Source of the DNA: Thinopyrum elongatum
Taxonomy: Eukaryota; Streptophyta; Magnoliopsida; Poales; Poaceae
NCBI GenBank assembly: GCA_011799875.1
Contig: CM022299.1
Span: forward strand, 349,972,526-350,036,525
Direction: 5' to 3'
DNA: 64,000 nt
Shown: positions 45,101-57,070 of the stretch, piece after piece
Layout of the letters: each line of letters starts with the position of its first letter
Position numbering within the stretch: the stretch's first letter is position 1
Made by a program: the position numbers and the translations under genes
The notes under the pieces: model-generated
The model's database searches: none
Told to the model about the DNA's origin: nothing
Seen by the model: the letters and a program-made list of their open reading frames with translations, nothing else

Positions 45101-46096
45101 CTCTTAAAGCAGTCCGACGCCGAGAAGGCACAGGAAGAGGCTGCGCAGCGGGCCGCTGCAGAGGAAGCTCGCTTGATGGAACGCCATGTCGGGCTCGATG
45201 CTCATGAAGAAGACCTTGCCACTCGCGAGGAGGCACTTGCCGCCAAGCTCCGCAGCAAGGACAAGGAGATCGAAAGGCTTGTCGCGCAGCGAACCCAGGA
45301 GCTGGAGCAGAAACACAAGGAGACGCTCAAAGCTCTGGCCATAGATCACGCCGGCAAGTTGAAGGAGGCCATCGATGCCGCCGAAGCCGCAGAGGCCGCC
45401 AAGAATGAGGTGGGCGATAGAGTAAAGAGGCTGGAGGCAGATCTCGAGGACCATGGCAAGGAGCTCTTGACGCTCAAAGCCGACAGAGAGAAGACTCTCT
45501 ACAGCTTGGTGGAGATGCAAACCTCCATGTCCGACAAGATAAAAAAGCTCACCTCAGCCAATGAATCCATCGCTGATCTGAAACTGAAGCTGACCACGCT
45601 GGAGAAGTCCCTGGAGGATGGCAAGGCTCGCGAGAAGGCCTTGATCAAGGACCTCCGGAATGAGAAGGACCTGCTCAAGAGCGCCACCGCCACTTATAAT
45701 GATTTTGAGAAAGGTGTGAAGATCTGGACCGAGCGCCTTGTTGACGTCGCGGAAAGGCTTGCAGCAGAACTGTCCACCATGGGCCTGCAGAACTTCAACT
45801 ACTCTTCCGACGACAGGGTGTCTCCGAGCGCCAAGCTGACCATGTTCTTCGAGAGCGTCGTTGATGCCCTGAAGCGGCTCCATTCTGAATGAGCAACCCA
45901 TCTGGCCAACGAATCCCGCAAACTCTGCCGGGCCGTCCTCCTCAAGGTGCTTGTCAAAGTGGTGCACAAGAACCCTGGCATCAACCTCACCAACGTTCTC
46001 GACAGCTTGCCGGAGAATGTCGACCTCGAGGCACTCAAAGAGCTTGTCGCGCCCATCGTCGACATGGTGAGCCAAGTCAAGAGGGTCGAAGGCTAG
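42167..46096 (+). pseudogene. Antisense additional ORF of gypsy-2 (putative gypsy-type transposon domain)
   Basis: Starts MPPNVGKGKEVKALGSG (ATG at 42,167). An early domain (about 42,420-42,900) with PSFSDFFIDIMYTYG, TPNVVTCMSVFAHLCENF and TTLFRHYFIPR resembles the Pfam 'putative gypsy type transposon' family (PF04195). An acidic, Glu-rich middle follows, then a long coiled coil (about 44,960-45,890; LESKDKEIERL-like heptads), then a C-terminus ending at TAG 46,094. Three introns are plausible: 43,816-43,896 (acceptor CTCCGCAG), one around 44,060-44,130, and GTAAACC to CTTCAG (about 44,347-44,445). Stops at 42,221, 42,938, 43,006, 44,930 and 45,890 and a frameshift near 43,240 break it. Extra antisense ORFs between pol and the 3' LTR are known in plant Tat-lineage gypsy elements. 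Confidence 0.75.
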
Positions 46097-46904
46097 CGCA
46101 GGGACTAGCCACTTCGCTTCATCTTTGCTGCCACCATTCCATGCCAAAGACAATTTCATCTTACGTTAGAATCGCGACAACTATCAATGTAATATAACTT
46201 GCTATGTTTTGGATGAATGCACGCTATTTCTCTTGTCGGATTTCTTTCTGTATGGTGCATGCCCTACGCTTATTGGAAAACTTGCCAGCATGCGCACCCT
46301 TGCCGCGAGCGCTTTGAGGAATGGATCCTTAGCAGCCTGCTGGAGGTGTCGCTACCGGCAAGGTACCTTGACGTTTTCAGTGCAGCCACCTAAACTATTG
46401 AGCGGACTCAAAACAGAGTAAGGGCGCAACCGATCACGACAAGGTTCCTTCGCGTGCAGGTTTTCCATACAAAAGCCGAAATTGTTCAAGGAAAATACCC
46501 CTTAAGTAAAAAGAAATTCACTTAAAGTTCTGCAACTTAGCTTTTTGTTGCTGTGCTCCTTTCTGCAAGATGTCAACTTTGAACGTCGCCTGTCGGTATC
46601 CATACCATCACTCCCCCCGGCAAACTTGCACGCGAGGGAACCTTCTATCCTTTGAGAAAAAGAAAGAAGAGAAGACAAGGACATGGAACCTTGGCGGTTC
46701 GTTAACGCTTACCGGAAGCAAGTGTAATACAATATCTCAGACAAGCATGCATATAGATTAACATGAAAATCGACAGGAATTGTAAAACACTTAAGCTTAT
46801 TCAACTATGCATAGGGTCTGCGCCTGGCTTTGTACAAAGGATCACATGCCTTGTTGGCAAAACTCATACAAAAGGTGGTTGTCGGGGGACCCGGCAACCG
46901 CGCC
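46097..46904. other. Non-coding interval between convergent gypsy-2 ORFs
   Basis: Lies between the 3' ends of the plus-strand extra ORF and minus-strand pol. No domain is seen. It should hold the shared termination region. Confidence 0.5.
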
Positions 46905-49900
46905 TTATGGGTAGAACTTACGAAGATGCTCGATATTCCAGGAATTGCTCACTAGAATGCCATCCTCGGTCTCCAGGCGGACAGCGCCAGGCCTGGTGAC
47001 TCGTACTACCCGATAAGGGCCTTCCCACTTCAGCGTCAACTTGTTGGAATTCTTGGCCAACTGAACGCGTCGAAGAACAAGGTCGCCTTCCTCAAGACTT
47101 CGGGCATGAACCTTGCGGCTATGGTAGCGGCGCAAGGTTTGCTGGTAGCGTGCAGCTCGCACAGCAGCCTGAAGACGATCTTCCTCAAGGAGCGTAGCGT
47201 CATCTTGCCGCAGCTGCTCTTGCTTAAGCTCATAATAAGCGAGCACTCAAGGTGACCCGTATATGAGCTCGATGGGGAGAACTGCTTCTACCCCGTATAC
47301 TAGGGAGAAGGGTGTCTGGCCAGTGGCTCGATTTGGTGTCGTTCTGATTGACCAAAGAACCGCCGGCAGCTCATCAATCCAGCGTCTTCCGCACTTTTTC
47401 AGCTTGTCGAAAGTCCTTGTCTTGAGACCTCACAACACTTCAGCATTTACCCTTTTCGCTTGGCCGTTGCTTCTCGGATGAGCAACAGAAGCAAAACAGA
47501 TTTTGCTGCCCAGGTCTTGGACGTATTGCATGAAGGTGTGGCTCATAAACTGTGTGTCGTTGTCGGTGATGATCCTGTTTGGCACACCAAAACGGCAAAC
47601 TAGTCCTTTGAAGAACTTGACGGCTGATTGTGTTGTCACCTTTCTCACTGCTTCCACTTCCGGACACTTTGTGAACTTGTCAATTGCGACGTACAAGTAC
47701 TCAAAGCCCCCGGTAGCATGGGGAAAAGGGCCCAATATGTCGAGCCCCTAGACCGAAAATGGCCAGGAAAGAGGGATTGTCTGAAGAGCCTGAGCTGGCT
47801 GATGCAATTTCTTTGAATGGAACTGGCACGCTTCACACTTGGTTACTAGTGCAGTTGCATCCTGGAGGGCAGTGGGCCAAAAGAAACCTTGCCGGAATGC
47901 CTTACCGACAAGAGCCCTTGAGCCTATGTGGGAGCCACATATGCCTCCATGTATTTCTGCCAACAGCTCCAGTCCATCTTCCCGAGGAATGCACTTCAAT
48001 TTCACGTCGTTCGGTCTTTTTCTGTACAGGACATTGCCCATGAATTGGTACATACTAGACCGACAGGCTACTTTCTCCGCTTCTTCCTGTTCTTCGGGGA
48101 GTTCCCCTGTTTGGAGGAACTGGACGATGTGTTGTGCCCATGCTGGAGCCTGAGGCTCGACAGCAAGGACTAAAGGCATGTCTTCTGTCGCGGGAGCGTT
48201 TGTCTCTACGGCAAGGGCTCGAGGCCCTGCCGGAGCCTGTTGCTCCCCGACAAGCTTGGCGTTGTTCCCGACAACTTCCTTGCCGGCGGCTTCCGGGAGC
48301 TCTATGGGAAAGTACTGGCCGGAATTCAACCTCCTTCGTTTATCTTGCCTTGCTGATGGTGTTACGGATGGCTGAGTCAATCGGAGCACAAAAGTACCTG
48401 GTTCCACAGGTAACTTGAGGGCAGCACGCTTTGACAGGTCGTCAGCAACGTTGTTCTCTGCTCGAGGAACATGCTCTATCTGCAGACCATCAAAGCGCTC
48501 CTCCAATTTCCTCACTTCATCTATGTATGCTTCCATCAACGGGCTCTGATAGTCTTTGTTCACTTGCTTGATGACAAGCTGTGAATCACCTCTGACAATG
48601 AGCTTCTTAATTCCAAGGTCCGTCGTGATCCTGAGACCGGCAAGCAGCCCTTCATATTCTGCAGCGTTGTTTGTTGATCTCTCGGGGAAAGTGCATCTGA
48701 ATTACATATTTGAGGTGCTCTCCGGTGGGTGCGACAAGCAGCACGCCAGCACCGGCGCCTTGCAGCGAGAAAGCCCCGTCAAAATACATAATCCATTCTC
48801 GATCTGTTTCCTTGCCGGGGAGAGTTGTCTCTTGACTTTCTTCATCTGGCGTTGGGGTCCATTCTGCAATGAACTCCGCCAAGGCTCTGCTCTGAATTGT
48901 TGAAGTGCTTTCAAACTTGAGATCAAAGCTTGACAGTTCCAACGCCCACTCCACAATCCTGTCGGTCGCATCTGGATTTCATAAAATCCGCTGCAACGGG
49001 AAGCGAGTGACGACGGTGATTTCATGTGCTTGGAAATAATGGCGCAGCTTCCTCGAAGCCATAAGGAGGCCGAAGAGCAACTTCTGCACACCAGAATATC
49101 TTGATCTAGCCCCCTACAAAAGGGAGCTGACAAAATAAACTGGGCGTTGCACCATCTTCTTCCTCTGTGTTGCTTCAATTGACCTTGTAGATTCTGCCTT
49201 GTCGGCACCAGACCCTGCCGGGGAAGATCCCAGCTCGTCATTTGATGGTCTTGCCGTCGCCGCTGCTTCCTCGTCGACTTCTCTCTGCGCTACTAACACA
49301 ACACTAACCACTTGATTTGTCACCGCTAAATATAGCAGCAACGGCTCTTGTGGTTTAGGCGTGACTAGTATCGGCGGAGAAGAGTGGTACCTCTTCAAAT
49401 CCTGCAGCGCTGCCTTCGCTTCCGGAGTCCATTTCATTGGACCTGCCTTCTTCAAGATTTTGAAAAAGGGCAGGGCACGCTCAGCAGATTTGGAGATGAA
49501 CCTGCTTAGAGCAGCGATGCAGCCGGCAAGTCGACGCACATCTTTGACGCGTCTTAGTGCTTCAATCTGCTCAATTGCCTTGATCTTGTCGGGATTTGCT
49601 TCGATCCCACGCTGAGATACAAAGAACCTGAGAAGCTTGCTGGATGGAACGCCAAACACACACTTCTCGGGATTGAGCTTTAGATTAATCTTGCGCAGAT
49701 TTGCAAATGTCTCTTCCAAATCTTGTATGAGCGTTGCTTTGTCCTTGGTTTTAACCACTATGTCATCCATATAGGCTTCCATATTTCTATGTAGCTGAGG
49801 CTCAAAACCGATCTGGACCGCTCTTGCAAATGTTGAACCGGCACTTTTCAACCCGAAAAGCATACGTAAGAAACAATACGTACCACACGGGGTGATAAAT

Positions 49901-52900
49901 GCGGTTTTCTCTTCGTCTTCCTTTGCCATAAAAATCTGATGGTACCCTGAATAGGCATCGAGAAACAACAACAAATCGCAGCCGGCAGTGGAGTCCACAA
50001 TCTGGTCGATGCGCGGCAAGGGGAAAGGATCTTTTGGACAGGCTTTATTGATATCTGTATAGTCGATACATAGCCTCCATTTTCCATTCGCCTTGCGCAC
50101 TACAACTGGATTGACCAACCACGTTGGATGGAGCACTCCTCTGAGCAAACCTGCCGCTTCCAACTTCCTGATTTCTTCGGCAATAAATTCTTGCCGTTCC
50201 AAAGACTGCTTCCTAACTTTCTGCTTGACGGGCCGTGCATGAGGACAGACAGCAAGATGGTGCTCAATTACTTCCCTGGGAACACTGGGGATATCAGATG
50301 GTTGCCATGCAAACACATCGATATTCGCCCGCAGGAAAGCAACGAGCGCGCTTTCCTATTTGTCATCGAGGGTGGAACTTATGGTGAAAGTTCCTCCCGT
50401 ACCATCCTCCTTGACAGGCACCTTCTTAGTTTCTGGTGGAGCTGCCTTGGATTTCTTGCTCTTGCCGGTGGAGCTCTCCGGCACATCCTCGACGGGAGCG
50501 CAGCACTCCGAGGAGGTGTGCTTGCCGGAGTGTGTGCTAGAGGCCTTGCCGGTCTTCTTCTTCCCCCCAGGAGCTTCAGCGGCAAGAGCAAGTGCCTTGG
50601 CGGCAGATGCTGCAACTACCTCCCGGTAGAGTTGGTCGGCACAGATAAGCGCATCCTTCTTGTTGGAGTTGACAGTGATGATGCTCATCGGCCTGGGCAT
50701 CTTCAATACATTGTAAGCATAGTGCGAGGCCGCCATGAATTGGCCAGCGCTGGATGGCCCAGAATCCCGTTATATGGTAACGGAATCTTGGCGACATCGA
50801 AAATGATCTTTTCTGTTCTGTAGTTTAGCTCACTGCCAAATGTCACCGGCAATGTGATCTTGCCCTTCAGCTGGCTCCTTCCTGGATTGATCCCTTGAAA
50901 CATGCCCATTTCCTCGAGATCTTCGTCAGGAATTTGGAACCTCTTGATCACACTAGGCGAGATCAGGTTCAAACCGGCCCCACCGTCAACTAACATTTTT
51001 GTCACCTTGAGGTTGCGAATCGTTGGTGAAACCAACAATGGCAAACACCCGACCGCGGTTGTGCGATCAGGGTGATCCTCAGCGTAAAAAATGATAGGCG
51101 TGTTGGACCATTTCAGAGGCTTCCAGGCATCGACTGACGGCTCTGTCGCATTAATCTCACGCACCCACTATTTAAGTTGGCGGTGAGAAGAATGCAACAA
51201 GGCAGCTCCGTCAACGCACATAGCCTCTGTAGCCTTTTGGAACTCATGCTCGCTGGACTCATCGTCCTCTTCGTTGTCATTGTCACCCCCCTCTTCCTTG
51301 CCGCGGCCTCGAGTGGGCCTCTCCTTCTGTTGCTTGGCCTTGCCGCAGCGACCTCCTCGGCCACCGCATTTCTTGCCAGACCCCTCAGCATCATCCTGGG
51401 ATCTCTCCTTGTCTCGCCTTTCATATTTAGCTTTCTACCTCTCGACAAGCTGCTCAACTTGTTGACAGTTTTGGAGATCATGGCCCTTGGTGCGATGAAT
51501 CTTGCAATATTGCTTGTCGGAGCCCTACGGCTTGTCGGCAGCCGCCAAGGCCTGGCAGGAGGCACACCCGGCAACCTCCTTGCTGGGGCCATCAACCTTG
51601 ATCTTCTTGGCGGTGCTGGGGTTGCCGGATTCCTCGACGGCAAGCACAACATTGCCCTTGCGCTTCTTGTTACGCAGCCGACCTTTCCTTGTCGGGGCGG
51701 CGGCATCTTCACCTTCAGAGTCAATTCCTGCGCCAGCATCCTCGCCAGGGAGTCTCCTTCCCTCTTCAGCCCGAGCACATTTGTCCGCCAGGGCATAGAG
51801 CTCGGAAATATCCCTGACTTTGTTCATCGCCAGCTCTTCTCGCATCTTACGGTTGCACACGTTCTGATGAAATGCGCTAATAACAGCGGCAGGATGAACG
51901 TCTAGGATATTGTGCTGTATACAGCTGAATCTCTGTATGTACTTGTGCAAGGGCTCGCCCTCTTTCTGAGGGATGAGATGTAAATCGCTTTCCTGGCCAG
52001 GAGCTTGGTGGCCTCTAGTAAAGGCGCCAACAAACTAGTGACACAGGTCTGCCCAGGAAGAAATGGAATTCTCCGGCAGATGCATCAACCATGACCTGAC
52101 GTTGGGCTTGAGTACCAACGAGAAGTAGTTGGCGAGTATCTTGTCATCTCGAGCCTCGGCAGCCTGCACTGCAATGGTGTAGATGCTCAGGAACTCCGAC
52201 GGATGAGTCTTGCCATCGTATTTCTCCGGGACCTCCGGTTGAACGTTCGGGAATTGGGCCACTGGACTCGCCACAGCTCGCGGGTAAACGCTGGACAACC
52301 CACCTCATAAGGTAAGTCGCCAGAATATCCCGACGCAGGCTTGTCTACAGTGAGCCCCGCGCGTCTATCAGATTGATAGCGCGCTTCCCGTCGCCGCTCG
52401 ATGGTAGTTCGAGCGTCTTCTTTGCTTCGCTCCCGAAGAACATTACGTTGATCACGGCGCGTTCGCGGATCAGACGACGCCGTGGAATCACCATCACAAA
52501 CATCGGTCCACCGAGTTAGCGACCGTTGTTGCTGTCGTGGAGGAGAGTGCATCGTAGTCGTTCCTCCTCAAGTCTTTTCGCCGTCGGCATGCGTTGGCTC
52601 GATGGACCGCCGCTGTGAGGGTTCCGCCTGTTGCGGCCCATCTCCATTGGCGAAGCCGATGAGGCTCTGAATAGCAGCTCTCCATTCTTCGAGCTTCTCT
52701 GGAGCGGGAGGGAAATCTAGGAGCAGCTGCGCTCGTGCCAATGCTTCTGCTGGTGTAGGCGAGGAACGTGAGGTGCTCAGACTCCTAACCGTGTTAGAAG
52801 GAGCTCCATCATGGTCCCGCGACCGCGCCGCACTTCCACCAGCATCTTAGCGTGCATGCTGGCCCCACGTGTCTCGGGAATGATGCGTAGGGGTCTTTCC

Positions 52901-53248
52901 TTGGGAGTGCCTAGAACCACTGACGTCACGGCGCTGTTCATCGCGCACGACCTGAGAAGGCCGCCGCGCATGCGCCGGTGTGGGTGCCTTGGAAGGCGCC
53001 ATCTCGTCCCTGGAGTTCGCTGCGCCACCTGTAGGCGGCACGGCTCCGTCCTTAGACCTAGCGGCGTGCGGGTTGTTGTCGCCGCTGCGAACAATGCCGC
53101 TCGCCTGGCTTTGATCGCCAGAACGTCATGGAAGCTCAAGACCTCCACCTCCTCCTCCCGCGTCCACGCTGTCACCCGTCTGTGAAGGCACGGGCAAACC
53201 GGGCGCAGATGGACCAACCGCCGTCAAACCCTTCTTCTTGGGAGCCAT
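46905..53248 (-). pseudogene. gypsy-2 gag-pol polyprotein, broken
   Basis: Starts MAPKKKGLTAVGP (ATG at 53,248). Gag core around 52,300-51,530 (VPEKYDGKTHPSEFLSIYT); protease motif LVDGGAGLNL near 50,985; RT 50,316-49,400 with WRLCIDYTDINKACPKD and YMDDIVVKT; RNase H near 48,950-48,480 (YFDGAFSLQGAGAGVLL, then NNAAEYEGLLAGL); integrase 48,100-46,905 with CEACQFHSKK, DNDTQFMS and a C-terminal SWNIEHLRKFYP before TAA. The frame changes near 52,290, 50,730 and 48,690, with stops including 50,353, 47,748 and several in gag. Order gag-PR-RT-RH-INT is diagnostic of Ty3/gypsy. The element is not autonomous now. Confidence 0.93.
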
Positions 53249-53310
53249 GGCGACGAAAATGATCAAGGGACTGACGCGCTGATCACTAGATCAGGTTCGC
53301 GCAACCTACT

Positions 53311-53330
53311 CCCCCTACCTGGCGTGCCAA
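53311..53330 (-). promoter_or_regulatory. gypsy-2 primer-binding site
   Basis: TGGCACGCCAGGTAGGGGG on the minus strand begins 4 nt after the 5' LTR. Position and TGG start suit a tRNA primer site. The tRNA is not identified. Confidence 0.6.
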
Positions 53331-53333
53331 AGA

Positions 53334-54128
53334 TGTCGGCGTACGAAGAGAGGTATGCACAAAGAGCAGATCCCTTTTACGGTTCGGCAGGAAGAGAGGT
53401 ATGCACAAAGAGCAGATCCAATGATCAACGCGAGGGGATTTTTACCCAGGTTTGGACCGCTGAGAAGCGTAATACCCTACTCCTGCTTTACTTTATTGTG
53501 AGTGATTAAGCCCAAGCTCCAGGAGCGCTTGCGATAAACAGTATGTTCGAGCAGCAGCTACGCATGCAGAATGGGCTAGAGTGTCCTCCTCCCTGTAGTT
53601 ACGCCTTGGGCCTCCTTTTATACATCCAAGGGGTCACCAATAGTGGAGTACAGTACATACAAGAGGTGTAAAGTTGCTACAGTGTTTACATGCTTATCAC
53701 TGACGTCTTAGGACAAACGCATTAAATGCTCCTTTTAGGTGTCCGTTTAGGTGTCCCTTACTTTCTTGGGGACGGAAAAAGGGCCCGTACCATCAGCACT
53801 GCTTAAGCCCGTCCACCATTAGTGCCATGACACGCATCCAGGAAGACAAAACCCAAATGACAGGCCGGTCGCTACGTTGGAGCAGTGGCAGAGTGGCGGG
53901 ATCTTGCTGGGTGCGAGCCTTGCCGGGTCTTCACAAGCCATCCCGACAAGTATCTTGCCAGGAATCCGGCCTTTGGGCTTCTGTCTTCTAGTCACTAGTT
54001 TGAATGCCTTCTTGATAGTCTTGCACTTGCTTCCAGCTGTCCCCCGGCAGGCCTTGCCGCTGGTTCGGCTACAACCGCCCGTGCACAAGTATGGGGTACT
54101 AAAGGACCCAAACTTTAGTACACCGACA
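53334..54128 (-). repeat. gypsy-2 5' LTR with internal duplication
   Basis: 795 bp. A TATAAAAGG motif on the minus strand (about 53,614-53,622) is the likely promoter. A 29-bp block is present twice (53,345-53,373 and 53,391-53,419) but once in the other LTR, where different sequence fills the first site. A short TTTAGGTGTCCG duplication lies near 53,740. Confidence 0.9.
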
Positions 54129-55695
54129 CCTAAAAATCATGAAACTTGGCATGGTGTCATTTCATGGCACCAACATGCTGTGGTAAAAAAATTGGCCGCA
54201 TTTGGACAAGTTTTGGTATAAGCTTCTTGCAAACCGGAGCTTCTCTCAAGAAGACTCGTGGTTCCCGAGGGGGGACGTGTCACCATTGTGTGCCAAACGA
54301 TATACACTGCCTCCCCCCTTGATTTTTTATAGAGGCAACATAGAACTATATGAGTGCCGTGTTAAAATTTGGAATTATTCCGGGTTCGTTTGGCCTTTTT
54401 TATACCTTAATTGAATTTCTGGGCATTTAATGTGCATAATTCAAATTTGAACTACAAGCATATGCTCCAGTACACCAAAGTTGGTTGAAAAATCACATGT
54501 GTGTCCTTGGGTGAATTTCTAGGTTCCATGCAAGAAATGGGAATGAAATTCAAACATCTGGGCGTTGTGGCTCGGCCGAAAATATTGAGAAACTTGGTTT
54601 TTTAATTCCTGTAAATCCAAAACACGCCTGAAAATCATGAAACTTGGCATGGTGTCGTGACATGGCACCAACATGCTGTGGTAAATTTTTTGGCCGAATT
54701 GGGACAAGCTTTGGTATAAGCTTCTTGCAAACCGGAGCTTCTCTCAAGAAGGCTCGTGGTTCCAAGAGGGAACGTGTCACCTCCGAGTGCAAAACGACAT
54801 ACACTGCCTTCTTCCGCCTTAATTTTTTTACACAGGCAGCTTAGACCAAATAGGAGTTTCGTGCTAAATTTTGGAATTATTCCGGGTTCATTTGGCCTTT
54901 TTTATACATTAATTGAATTTCTGGGCATTTAATGTGCGTAATTCAAATTTGAACTACAAGCACATGCTCCAGTGCACCAAAGTTGGTTGAAAAATCACAA
55001 GTGTGTCCTTGGGTGAATTTCTAGGTCCCATGCAAGAAATGGGAATGGAATTCAAACATCTGGGCGTCGTGGCTCGGCCAGAAATATTGAGAAACTTGGT
55101 TTTTTAATTCCTGTAAGTCCAAAACACGCCTGAAAATCATGAAACTTGGCATGCTATCATGACATGGCACCAACATGTTGTGGTGATTTTTTTGGCCAAA
55201 TTGGGACAAGATTTGGTATAAGCTTCTTGCAAACCGGAGCTTCTCTCAAGAAGGCTCATGGTTCCGAGAGGGAATGTGTCACCTCCGTGTGCGAAATGAC
55301 ATACATTGCCTTCTCCCGCCTTGATTTTTTTTACACAGGCAGCTTAGACCAAATATGAGTTTCGTGCTAAATTTTGAAATTATTCTGGGTTCATTTGGTC
55401 TTTTTTATACATTAATTGATTTTCCAGGCATTTAATGTACATAATTCAAATTTGAAGTACAAGCGCATGCTCCAGTGAGCAAAAGTTAGTTGGAAAATCA
55501 TTTATGTGTACTTGGGCGAATTTCTAGGTCCCATGCAAGAAGTGGGAATGGAATTCAAACATCTGGGCGTCTTGGCTCGGCCAAAAATATCGAGAAACTT
55601 GGTTTTAAAATTCCCGTAAATCCAAAACTCGCCTGAAAATCATGAAACTTGGCATGGTGTCATGACATGGCACCAACATGTTGTGGTAAATTTTT
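54129..55695. repeat. ~500-bp tandem repeat, part right of gypsy-2
   Basis: GAAACTTGGCATG anchors at 54,141, 54,639, 55,141 and 55,644 (spacings 498, 502 and 503). Units share AAGCTTCTTGCAAACCGGAG and GGAATTATTCYGGGTTC. With the left part, about 3.6 units exist inside CACTA-2. The array breaks off near 55,695. Confidence 0.92.
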
Positions 55696-56301
55696 TGTTC
55701 GATTTGCGAAGGCGCACATATTAACAATCAACAAAGTCATTTTGAAACAAGTGCTGTCACGTTACAAATCGGATACACAAGTATTTTTGAAACCGTAGGC
55801 GTTCTACTTACCATTTACGTGCCGCCACGCGTCCCCTTTTTTTATTGGCTAGGGGGTGCCGTGCGGGGTAGCTATTTGAGTACGAGAGGCGTGCGATCAG
55901 ACCCCTACGTGTGCTCATCGGGAGGAGAGCCCTTTGACCTCTATCCGCCGCCCACCTCCCTCCCAACATCTCCATTAATGGCGCCCGTGCCCCTGTTTCA
56001 TGGCGTGGCTATGTCTCACTCGACTGAGATTTAAGAGAGAAAAAAAATCTGAAAAGAAAGTTTTGCACGGATCTTGATGTAAGATCCGACGGACCTATAT
56101 AGCATCGACTGCGACTTATAGCAAGACTGATGAATATAAGGACGATGACAGTGGATAATAATTGTCTTACATATTTAGGAAGATAATTAAAAAAGCCACA
56201 TGCGGCAACGCCCGAAATACACAAGGACAAAAGAAGAAGGAAGACAATGATCTGGCTCGCTGATCTCTACTTTCTTGATGCATTGCTGCAGGCCGCGGGA
56301 A
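55696..56301. other. CACTA-2 interior, no gene seen
   Basis: Mixed sequence after the tandem array. It probably includes the 3' UTR of the minus-strand gene that stops at 56,302. Confidence 0.4.
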
Positions 56302-56973
56302 CTAGTCTCCACGACGAGCAGCGATGAGCTCTTTCGTGTCCTCAAGACGCTGCTTGAGAGCATCCACAGATTCCTCCACCAGCCTTTGGCGCTCGATGCG
56401 AAGCATGGCATTCTCGTCCATAAGTTTCTTGACGATGACACCGGTCCTCTGCAACAAGGCAGTGGTCTCCTCGTGCTGCTTCGTCATTCCGGCGATCTTC
56501 ACCCTCAGCAGGTCGCACTTGGTGCGGAGCTTCACCTTGTCCTCCCCTAGTCTTCGGATGACGCTGGTAGCATTTTCAAACAAGGCATTCATCTCGTCGT
56601 GCTGCTTCATCCAGTCGGAGATCCGACCCATCAGGTCATCAAGCATAGCACGCATGCGCCTGTGAGAGTCCTCGCCTGCCCGCGAGACATTTTCCCAGGC
56701 CGCCACGGTGCGGGAGGACATCTCTGCTGCATTCGCTGCACGGCGGGACATTTCTGCTACTTTCGCGGCGTGGCCAAACCAGTCTGCTACATCGACGGCG
56801 CGGCGGGACCTCTATACTGCTTCGGCGGCGTGGCGGGACCTCTGTGCTGCTACGGCCGCGTGGCGGGACATGTCGGCTGCTTTCGTGGCGAGGCGGGACA
56901 TCTCTCGTGCTTCCGCTTCCATGCTCGCCTCTCCCTGGTAGTAATCTCTCGACCCAGAACTCACACTGGCCAT
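56302..56973 (-). pseudogene. Coiled-coil protein with decapeptide repeats, one in-frame stop
   Basis: A 223-codon frame from MASVSSGSRDYYQG (ATG 56,971-56,973). Residues 25-94 are seven 10-residue repeats of the type (M/R)SRHAAxAA(D/E/Q), encoded by 30-bp units. Residues 105-223 are a coiled coil with a 42-residue internal duplication (WMKQHDEMNALFENA versus GMTKQHEETTALLQRT). A single TAG at 56,812-56,814 (codon 54) sits where sister repeats have Gln (CAG), so the frame was intact until recently, or a shorter product starts at the Met at 56,751. A TATA box lies about 90 bp upstream. I do not recognise the family. It is carried inside CACTA-2, perhaps as cargo or a structural transposition protein. 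Confidence 0.6.
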
Positions 56974-57060
56974 GGCAGACGCAAGGGAATGACGATGAAT
57001 GACTTGTTTGTTTTTGTGGATGAGGAGTTGAGGAGGAATGTGTAGTCATCTTGGAGTAGT

Positions 57061-57070
57061 AGTATTTATA
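57061..57070 (-). promoter_or_regulatory. TATA box for the coiled-coil gene
   Basis: TATAAATACT on the minus strand, about 88-98 nt upstream of the ATG at 56,973. This is ordinary spacing for a plant promoter. Confidence 0.5.

Larger units (their letters stand above)
40995..54128 (-). mobile_element. gypsy-2: Ty3/gypsy element with an antisense extra ORF (13.1 kb)
   Basis: LTRs at 40,995-41,773 and 53,334-54,128 start TGTYGGCGTACG and end CACCGACA. Flanks are CCTGA (40,990-40,994) and CCTAA (54,129-54,133), a 5-bp duplication with one G-to-A change. Gag-pol runs on the minus strand, so the right LTR is the 5' LTR. Between pol and the 3' LTR lies a large plus-strand ORF. LTRs differ at roughly 30 sites by eye, so the insertion is not very recent. 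Confidence 0.93.
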
